Shown in pieces: positions 1 through 4,801 of a DNA stretch of 8,494 nucleotides. A program made the translations under genes and the position numbers. Source of the stretch: Clostridia bacterium (lineage in GTDB: Bacteria > Bacillota > Clostridia > Oscillospirales > Acutalibacteraceae); assembly GCA_900755895.1 (NCBI GenBank), contig CAAEIG010000069.1:1-8494 (forward strand), given 5' to 3'. Numbering within the stretch: position 1 is the stretch's first letter; each line of letters opens with the position of its first letter. Under the pieces are notes generated by a model, which was given only the letters and a program-made list of their open reading frames with translations, was not told where the DNA came from and did not search any database.

Positions 1-2
1 AG

Positions 3-1193
3 TCAGCCGGCAATGGAGGCATCCTCAATGGCGGCCTCCAGGTGCTTCATATTCATGTACTTTTTGTTGCCCCACTGGGAGCCAGCTACATGGCGTAGCC
101 GGGCACAGACCAGCATAAGGGCAGAGTTGCCGTCCGGGAAGCTGCCCACTACACGAGTACGGCGGCGGATCTCCCGGTTCAGCCTCTCAATGACATTGTT
201 GGTGCGGATACGGGTCCAATGCTCACTGGGAAAATCACAATAGGTCAGAGTCTCCTCGATGCTGTCCTCCACCTTCTTAGCAGCCTCTTTCAGCTTCATG
301 GAACACAGCTCCTCCACTACGGCCCTGGCCTTTTCACGAGCGGCTTTTTTGCTCTCCTGGGCGTGGATCGCCTTGAGCATTTTGGCTACCAGTTTCACCT
401 TGGAGCGAGGTGTGACAGAGAACACATTACGGTAAAAGTGGACGGTGCAGCGTTGGTATTTGGCTTCAGGGAACACTTCGCCCACGGCCTCCAGCATACC
501 AAGGCACTTATCTCCAACGATGAGTTTCACGCCGTCCAGGCCACGGCCACGCAGCCACTGGAAGAAGTTGATCCAACTGGCCTTGTCCTCTTTCATGCCC
601 TCGGCGGCACCTAAAACCTCACGATATCCGTCCTCATTGACCGCGATTGCCACCAGGATGGCCACATTTTCAAACTCTCCACCCCAGTTGCGGCGCAGAT
701 AGATCCCATCCACATAGACATACGGATACCGCCCGCCTTGCAGAGGACGGTTACGCCAATCCTCGATGTGGACATACGCTTTCTTGTTCAGCTCACTGAT
801 GGTGGAGGGAGAGACCTTACTGCCCCAGAGAGTCTCGGTAATATCCTCTACACGCCGGACGGATACGCCAGCCAGGTACATCTCAATGAGAGCCTCTTCC
901 ACGCTACTCTCCCGGCGGCGATACCGCTCAATGATGGCAGTCTCAAAGGAGATCCCCTTGAGCTTGGGCATCTTGAGTGTGACATCCCCAGAAGTGGTGG
1001 TAAGGTTGCGGTTGTAGTGGCCGCTGCGGTAGCCCTGGCGTTGCTCATTGCGCTCGTACCGGGCCGCCTGGGTCAGCTTCTCCGCTTCGGCCTCCAGCAG
1101 CTCGTTGAGGGTTTCCTCTACGCTTCCGCGCACAAGTTCCTTGAGCTGCCCCTTGATAACTTCTTCGTTTAGCTGTACAATCTTTTCGGACAT
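3..1193 (-). CDS. IS256-family (mutator type) transposase, complete
   Basis: This is a DDE transposase that cuts and joins the ends of its own element. The 396-residue length is normal for the family. Visible signs are the mutator-type core: VYVDGIYLR (Asp162), LIVGDKCLGM (Asp228) and TNNVIERLNREIRRR (Glu336) as the likely catalytic triad, plus the typical RCTVHFYRN motif (Cys249, His252) between the second Asp and the Glu. The N-terminal 150 residues, rich in charged helices, fit the end-binding region. The ATG at 1193-1191 is supported by AAAGGAGA about 9 bases upstream on the minus strand. The stop is TGA at 5-3. There are no frameshifts, so the protein could be active. The start codon sits inside an inverted repeat, described separately. 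Confidence 0.95.
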   Translation of the reverse strand: MSEKIVQLNEEVIKGQLKELVRGSVEETLNELLEAEAEKLTQAARYERNEQRQGYRSGHYNRNLTTTSGDVTLKMPKLKGISFETAIIERYRRRESSVEEALIEMYLAGVSVRRVEDITETLWGSKVSPSTISELNKKAYVHIEDWRNRPLQGGRYPYVYVDGIYLRRNWGGEFENVAILVAIAVNEDGYREVLGAAEGMKEDKASWINFFQWLRGRGLDGVKLIVGDKCLGMLEAVGEVFPEAKYQRCTVHFYRNVFSVTPRSKVKLVAKMLKAIHAQESKKAAREKARAVVEELCSMKLKEAAKKVEDSIEETLTYCDFPSEHWTRIRTNNVIERLNREIRRRTRVVGSFPDGNSALMLVCARLRHVAGSQWGNKKYMNMKHLEAAIEDASIAG

Positions 1194-1260
1194 GGTTTGC
1201 TGTCTCCTTTCGAATGGTGGTGTCGCAACTTCATTCTACCAGACATCTGCAAACCATGTC
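1189..1260 (-). promoter_or_regulatory. Inverted repeat that can sequester the transposase start codon
   Basis: GACATGGTTTGC at 1189-1200 and GCAAACCATGTC at 1249-1260 are a perfect 12-bp inverted repeat, 48 bases apart. In the transposase mRNA the downstream arm contains the AUG start codon and the last bases before it, and the Shine-Dalgarno sequence lies in the loop next to the stem. Pairing would hide the start codon. Several IS elements (IS10 and IS50 are the classic cases) use such structures to block translation from read-through transcripts. That this element does so is inference. Confidence 0.6.
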
Positions 1261-1294
1261 TCTTTGTCTTTTTGCGAAACTTATTCTACCTGAC
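1222..1294. repeat. IS end repeat and a second, inner copy
   Basis: The outermost stretch 1274-1294 (GCGAAACTTATTCTACCTGAC) is repeated imperfectly in the same orientation at 1224-1244, 50 bases further inside. Both share ATTCTACC(A/T)GAC preceded by an AACTT block. The outer copy is the terminal inverted repeat that transposase should recognise. The inner copy may be a second transposase-binding site, and it carries the -10-like TAGAAT on the minus strand. Confidence 0.6.
1233..1262 (-). promoter_or_regulatory. Possible native transposase promoter inside the IS
   Basis: On the minus strand GAGACA (1262-1257, 4 of 6 to TTGACA) lies 18 bases before TAGAAT (1238-1233, 5 of 6 to TATAAT). Transcription would start near 1226, downstream of the 5' arm of the start-codon hairpin (1260-1249). 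The transcript would therefore keep the ribosome binding site but escape the hairpin. The match is moderate; no experimental support is visible. Confidence 0.4.
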
Positions 1295-2685
1295 CTAAGT
1301 GCGTTAGTGTCCTCTTATCTGTTCCAGAAAAGGAAAACTATATTATTACAAAAGGCGATGTCGACAGCGTATATTCCCGCTGCCAGTATGTCCAACACAA
1401 GGGACAGACACTAAAGATAGATACCGCTGACTCTGGCGGCATCCATGCTATCGTTGACGAAATGACCGAAGATGGAATGAAAGTCCTGGCTGTGGCCTAC
1501 AAACCTGTATCAAGCCAGAGCAGGCTTCAGATGGAGGATGAAGCGGAGCTTATCTTGCTGGGATATGTCGTGTTTTTTGACGCGCCCAAAAGCTCTGCCG
1601 CCAGTGCTTTGCAGAAATTGGAGCAGCTCCATGTCCAGGTAAAGGTACTGACTGGCGATCAAAAAAGTGTAACCCTTTCCATCTGCCGGAGGCTGGGAAT
1701 CGAGACAGAACATATCTTAACCGGAGAAGAAATGGAGGAGCTGTCTGAGGATGAACAGCTTCTTGCCGTAGAAAAGACAACCGTTTTTTCCCAGCTTTCC
1801 CCCGGACAGAAATCTCAGATCATCCGTATGCTGCGCGAGAATGGTCATGCAGTCGGCTTTTTGGGTGATGGAATGAATGATCTAGCCGCCATGACAGCGG
1901 CAGATGTGGGGATTTCCGTAGACACGGCCACACAAGCCGCAAAAGAATCTGCGGATGTGATTTTGCTGAAGAAAGATTTGAATGTGCTGGAACAGGGTAT
2001 TTTAGAGGGGCGGAAAGCATTTGCCAATATGTTAAAGTACATACGGATTACCGCGTCCTCCAATTTCGGCAATATCTTTTCGATTGTACTTGCCAGCGCC
2101 TTTTTACCCTTCCTGCCGATGACGGCACTTCAACTTCTTTTGCTGAACCTCCTTTACGATATTCTGTGCATGACTTTGCCGTGGGATCGCGTCGATGCGG
2201 ATGTCTATGAAAAACCAAGCGAGTGGTCAGGAAAAACATTGGGGCGCTTCATGCGCTTTTTCGGCCCGTTAAGCTCCCTGTTTGATCTGGCGACTTTTGC
2301 TTTTCTATACTTTATCCTGTGTCCAGCTTTACTGGGAGACAATTTTACAGAATTGTCCTCTGCGATGCAGAGTCAATTTGCAATTCTATTCCATACAGGA
2401 TGGTTTTTAGAGTCTATGTGGACGCAAGTGCTTATTCTGCACCTGCTCCGCACAAAGCAGCTTTCTATTCTAAGGAGCAGGGCATCCGGGGTTGTATGGC
2501 TGGTCACCTCTGCCGGGCTTTTGATCCTTACTGCGATTGTCTATACCCCAGCGGCCCACCTGCTCGGCCTGGCTCCCCTTCCGCTTTGGTATTTTGGATT
2601 TCTGGCGGTCACCATTCTGGCCTATATGCTGCTGGTAACGGCCGCCAAACGGTGGTATATTCAGAAATACCATACATTGTTGTAG
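1295..2685 (+). pseudogene. C-terminal half of an MgtA/MgtB-type Mg2+ P-type ATPase, split by the IS
   Basis: From 1297 the frame reads 462 residues without a stop and aligns with residues 448-920 of the intact pump at 4802-7564. It has the end of the nucleotide-binding domain (ITKG, near 1345-1356), the P-domain LTGD and GDGMND motifs, SSNFGN, the PWDRVD motif of the sixth membrane span, and the remaining C-terminal spans. It lacks spans 1-4, the actuator TGES motif and the phosphorylated DKTGT motif, so it cannot pump. No ribosome binding site precedes the first ATG (1462), so translation is doubtful. The sequence after the IS is undamaged, suggesting a recent insertion; the 5' half may lie left of the window. 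It is diverged from the intact copy at the DNA level, for example DAPK in place of the usual DPPK, so it is an old paralogue rather than a fresh duplication. The regulator gene starts 13 bases after its stop. Confidence 0.9.
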
Positions 2686-2698
2686 GGGAGGGGACTTG

Positions 2699-3205
2699 AT
2701 GAAGAGAGTAAACTTTGTATCATTGGATTTCCTTACCTTACAGTGGTTTTGCAATACGCTCCAAACCCAGCATCCACAGACACAGGCAGCGAAGGAACTG
2801 TATGACGCCTTGGAGGCGTTGTATGCAGGAAAATCCGACTCTCTCATGCTGGAGTTGGGAGAGGCAATCCCAGAAGCGGCCAGCACCTCTTTGGTTTGCG
2901 GAAATCTTCTGATTGATTCCAAAAGCCGCCGTGTTATCCGGGACGGCGCAGAGATCCAGCTTACTCCCAAAGAGTTTGACATCCTCTATTTCTTGGCCCG
3001 GAATCGTGGAGAGGTGTTTACAAAAGAGCAGATCTATCAGGCGGTTTGGGCGGAGGAATACTATACTGCGGACAGTAATATTATGGCCTTTATACGCAAA
3101 CTGAGAAAAAAGATAGAGCCAAACCCGGATGCGCCGGAATATATACTTACCATTTGGGGAATTGGATATAAATTTAATGATAAGCTCCGACAATCAGAAA
3201 TTTAG
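2699..3205 (+). CDS. Stand-alone OmpR/PhoB-type winged-helix regulator without receiver domain
   Basis: A 168-residue protein whose residues about 66-160 form a winged-helix DNA-binding domain of the response-regulator C-terminal type: the LTPKEFDIL turn, helix TKEQIYQAVW, the probable recognition helix around residues 127-138 (NIMAFIRKLRKK) and the wing TIWGIGYKF. A normal response regulator has a receiver of about 120 residues with a phosphorylated Asp. Here only about 60 residues precede the domain and none of the receiver motifs are visible. It probably binds DNA without phosphorylation, or responds to another signal. The ATG at 2699 follows the GGGGAGGGG ribosome binding site by 5 bases; an in-frame TTG lies directly before it at 2696. 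It starts 13 bases after the broken ATPase, so the two were one operon and the regulator may have lost its promoter to the IS. Control of the Mg genes is inferred from position. Confidence 0.88.
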   Translation: MKRVNFVSLDFLTLQWFCNTLQTQHPQTQAAKELYDALEALYAGKSDSLMLELGEAIPEAASTSLVCGNLLIDSKSRRVIRDGAEIQLTPKEFDILYFLARNRGEVFTKEQIYQAVWAEEYYTADSNIMAFIRKLRKKIEPNPDAPEYILTIWGIGYKFNDKLRQSEI

Positions 3206-3258
3206 ATGTAAACAGAGCAATCGTATGAAAAAGGGTTTAAAAGTCATCGTTAAAATAT

Positions 3259-3294
3259 ATAAGCAGTCACCAGATGGTGACTGCTTATTTTCTT
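3259..3294 (+). terminator. Hairpin terminator after the regulator gene
   Basis: A perfect 13-bp stem (3259-3271 with 3276-3288, core AAGCAGTCACC/GGTGACTGCTT) closes a 4-base loop and runs into TTTCTT. This is a typical intrinsic terminator 53 bases after the regulator stop. It separates the regulator from mgtC. A role as an attenuator in the mgtC leader is possible if transcription starts before it. Confidence 0.8.
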
Positions 3295-3333
3295 GCCGAA
3301 AAGCAAGGGAATCGCAAGGATTTAGCCATAGGC

Positions 3334-3357
3334 TTAACAGTAAAAAACAGTTATACT
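3334..3357 (+). promoter_or_regulatory. Possible mgtC promoter with a 10-bp direct repeat
   Basis: TATACT at 3352-3357 resembles a -10 box. Directly before it AACAGT occurs twice, at 3336-3341 and 3346-3351, exactly 10 bases start to start. That phasing is typical of sites bound by OmpR/PhoB-family winged-helix dimers. No good -35 box is present at the right distance (ATAGGC at 18 bases), which would fit a promoter that needs an activator. This is a motif-level guess. Confidence 0.35.
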
Positions 3358-3403
3358 TTGCCCTGTAAAAAAAATTTGAGAATGGGGGCGACCCTATGGG
3401 GTA

Positions 3404-4072
3404 TTGAAGTTTATGGGCCGGATCGGTCTTTCGGTTCTATTGGGATTCTTGATCGGATTAGAGCGCCAGATTACCGGCCATCCCGCCGGAATCCGTATCA
3501 ATGTTCTGATTTCAATGGGGGCCTGCCTGTTCCTGATGTTTCCGCTCATGTCCGGCTCGGATGAGGTGTACCGGATTGCCAGTTACATTGTGTCCGGCGT
3601 TGGATTCCTGTGCAGCGGGGTGATTTTTAAGGAGGGCGGAACCGTCCGTGGGCTAAATACAGCAGCAACTCTTTGGTGTACGGCCGCTGTCGGTGTACTG
3701 TCCAGTTCCGGCAGCTGTCTTTTTGCGGTTGCCGCAGCGGTTATTCTGATTCTTTCAAATCTGCTGTTCCGGCCGCTGGCGGTAAAGATCAAGCCCATTA
3801 CCTGCGGTGAAGAAACGGAACGAACCTACCGCATTTCTGTTACCTGTCAGGAAAATGCGGAAACAGAAATACGCGCGCTTCTGATCAACAGCAATTCGTG
3901 TAAAACATTGTATCTTACGAATTTGGAGAGCAGTGATGTAATTGGCGGCAAGGTAGAGATTCAGGCGGATTTTCTTTCCGTTGGTAAAGCAAAGGCTCAG
4001 ATGGCCGAGGCGATTGTAAACCGACTTTTGACGCTCTCCAGCGTAGTCAGCGCCGGATGGGAATTGGTATAG
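3404..4072 (+). CDS. mgtC: MgtC-family membrane protein
   Basis: MgtC proteins are inner-membrane proteins that help cells cope with low Mg2+; in Salmonella MgtC also inhibits the F-type ATP synthase. Numbering from TTG 3404 (222 residues), the family signatures are the GFLIGLERQITGHPAGIR segment (14-31), SGVGFLCSGVIFKEG (64-78) and VRGLNTAATLWC (81-92), within four to five hydrophobic spans up to about residue 122. Residues from about 140 form a soluble tail of the size and pattern of the ACT-like domain of longer MgtC proteins. The start is uncertain: TTG 3404 and ATG 3413 lack a clear ribosome binding site and give a short N-terminus. An ATG at 3382 in another frame would give a more usual beginning if one base were removed near 3409. 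It heads the mgtC-mgtA gene group; the next gene starts 11 bases after its stop. Confidence 0.9.
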   Translation: MKFMGRIGLSVLLGFLIGLERQITGHPAGIRINVLISMGACLFLMFPLMSGSDEVYRIASYIVSGVGFLCSGVIFKEGGTVRGLNTAATLWCTAAVGVLSSSGSCLFAVAAAVILILSNLLFRPLAVKIKPITCGEETERTYRISVTCQENAETEIRALLINSNSCKTLYLTNLESSDVIGGKVEIQADFLSVGKAKAQMAEAIVNRLLTLSSVVSAGWELV

Positions 4073-4083
4073 GAGGGACAGAT

Positions 4084-4341
4084 ATGAAGTTTGAATTGCT
4101 CTTATCGCATTGGCTTAGAGTGACAAATATTATTTATGCGGCGCTGTCCTCCGGTGTTTTAGCGGCAGTTCTTGCCTTTCCAGAATTCCGCAGGATTCTC
4201 TTTCAAAGCTGGCTGGTTGTAACTGATGTGTTTCAGCTTTTCCTCATTATCCTGCTTTTTATACTGCTCTCTAAAATAGCCCAGTTGAACAGGATTAGAA
4301 ATGGGTGGAGAAATGAAAAAAGGAAGGAGAAGAACCTATGA
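4084..4341 (+). CDS. Small two-span membrane protein in the Mg operon
   Basis: An 85-residue protein that I do not recognise as a named family. It has two hydrophobic segments, about residues 14-33 (TNIIYAALSSGVLAAVLAF) and 43-65 (LVVTDVFQLFLIILLFILL), joined by a short loop with two Arg, and ends in a strongly basic tail (RNEKRKEK). By the positive-inside rule the tail is probably cytoplasmic. The ATG at 4084 is chosen because AGGAGGG lies 5 bases before it; the frame is open nine codons further upstream but without a site. It begins 11 bases after mgtC and its stop overlaps the start of the next gene as ATGA, so the two are probably translationally coupled. A role as an accessory or regulatory subunit of MgtC or MgtA is inference from position only. 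Confidence 0.75.
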   Translation: MKFELLLSHWLRVTNIIYAALSSGVLAAVLAFPEFRRILFQSWLVVTDVFQLFLIILLFILLSKIAQLNRIRNGWRNEKRKEKNL

Positions 4342-4655
4342 ATGGCGCTTGCCTTTTCCTTGGCATTCTTTTTCTCGCTGCGGGTATTTACTTCTATTCC
4401 GGTAAGGCGGTTAATCATATTACAGCATGGAAGACAATGCCGGAGGAAGAAAAAAGAAAAATCCACATTCGTCCCCTTTGCCGAAATGTGGGGATGATGA
4501 TCGCCACAAGCGGTATCATTTTTTTACTCAGCGGAGCATGGTACGCGTTTCGTAAAAGCGGGTTTTTATGGTGTATGGTCGGCTGGATGGTCCTATCCGG
4601 CGCGGATGTGTACTGGATCGGAAAATCCGGCCGGTACCAGAGTTCAGGAAAATAG
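4338..4655 (+). CDS. DUF3784-like small membrane protein
   Basis: A 105-residue protein with three hydrophobic segments (about 3-20, 50-70 and 74-94). Between the first two is a charged stretch, WKTMPEEEKRKIHIRPLCRNVG, that matches my memory of the DUF3784 pattern: Trp or Asn, then a Glu/Lys-rich turn and a conserved LCR before the second span. The function of that family is unknown. The start ATG at 4338 overlaps the stop of the preceding gene and has AAGGAGAAG just upstream. It ends 35 bases before the next ribosome-binding-site-led ORF. Its place between mgtC and mgtA in one unit suggests a role in envelope or ion physiology, which is not shown by the sequence. Confidence 0.8.
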   Translation: MNGACLFLGILFLAAGIYFYSGKAVNHITAWKTMPEEEKRKIHIRPLCRNVGMMIATSGIIFLLSGAWYAFRKSGFLWCMVGWMVLSGADVYWIGKSGRYQSSGK

Positions 4656-4690
4656 CCGGCAGCGTTCCTTATGGTAAAGGAGGTGGTTTT

Positions 4691-4777
4691 ATGGATGCTG
4701 GCCCTTCTCGAAGTAGATCGAGCAACCGCACCCGTAAGACTATGAATAGATTTTGGGGGTGGCTGATGCTCATTTAA
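4691..4777 (+). CDS. 28-residue basic/hydrophobic small ORF just upstream of mgtA
   Basis: This ORF has one of the best ribosome binding sites in the window, AAAGGAGGTGG at 4676-4686, with GGAGG 7 bases before the ATG. The peptide has an Arg/Ser-rich first half (SRSRSSNRTRK) and a short aromatic-hydrophobic end (RFWGWLMLI). The stop is 24 bases before mgtA and 7 bases before the mgtA ribosome binding site. It may be a leader peptide whose translation affects mgtA expression, as the MgtL leader peptide does in Salmonella by an unrelated sequence, or a small protein in its own right, perhaps a shortened membrane peptide. A small 5-bp hairpin (4707-4711 with 4718-4722) lies inside it. I know no family for it. 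Confidence 0.5.
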   Translation: MDAGPSRSRSSNRTRKTMNRFWGWLMLI

Positions 4778-4801
4778 AAAGTAAAGGAGGTATCAACCCC
4801 A

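Larger units (their letters stand above)
1..1294 (-). mobile_element. IS256-family insertion sequence, one end outside the window
   Basis: The element contains one transposase gene on the minus strand plus about 100 bases of leader ending in a terminal repeat at about 1273-1294 (ATTCTACCTGAC at its outer edge on the plus strand). Homology to a Mg2+ ATPase resumes at once to the right: the codon at 1297-1299 aligns with residue 448 of the intact copy at 4802-7564, so the right IS end is well placed at about 1294. The other end is not visible because the transposase stop lies only two bases from the left edge. IS256 elements normally make an 8-9 bp target duplication; bases from 1295 (CTAAGTGC) would be one copy, which cannot be confirmed here. 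The insertion interrupts the ATPase gene and the transposase reads away from it. Confidence 0.88.

Noticed and set aside
219..614. Plus-strand open frame within the transposase gene
   Set aside because: It is a shadow of the transposase gene, which has all family motifs on the other strand.
1264..1300. Outward hybrid promoter from the IS into the broken ATPase and regulator
   Set aside because: TTGTCT and TTGCGA near the IS end have no acceptable -10 box at 16-18 bases (CTAAGT and neighbours match poorly).
1462..2685. Treating the 407-codon frame from ATG 1462 as a normal gene
   Set aside because: Homology begins upstream at 1297, no ribosome binding site precedes 1462, and the catalytic half is missing; it is a truncated gene.
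4656..4801. M-box (Mg2+) riboswitch before mgtA
   Set aside because: I looked for the conserved M-box core before mgtA and before mgtC (3206-3403) and found nothing matching; a covariance search could still overturn this.
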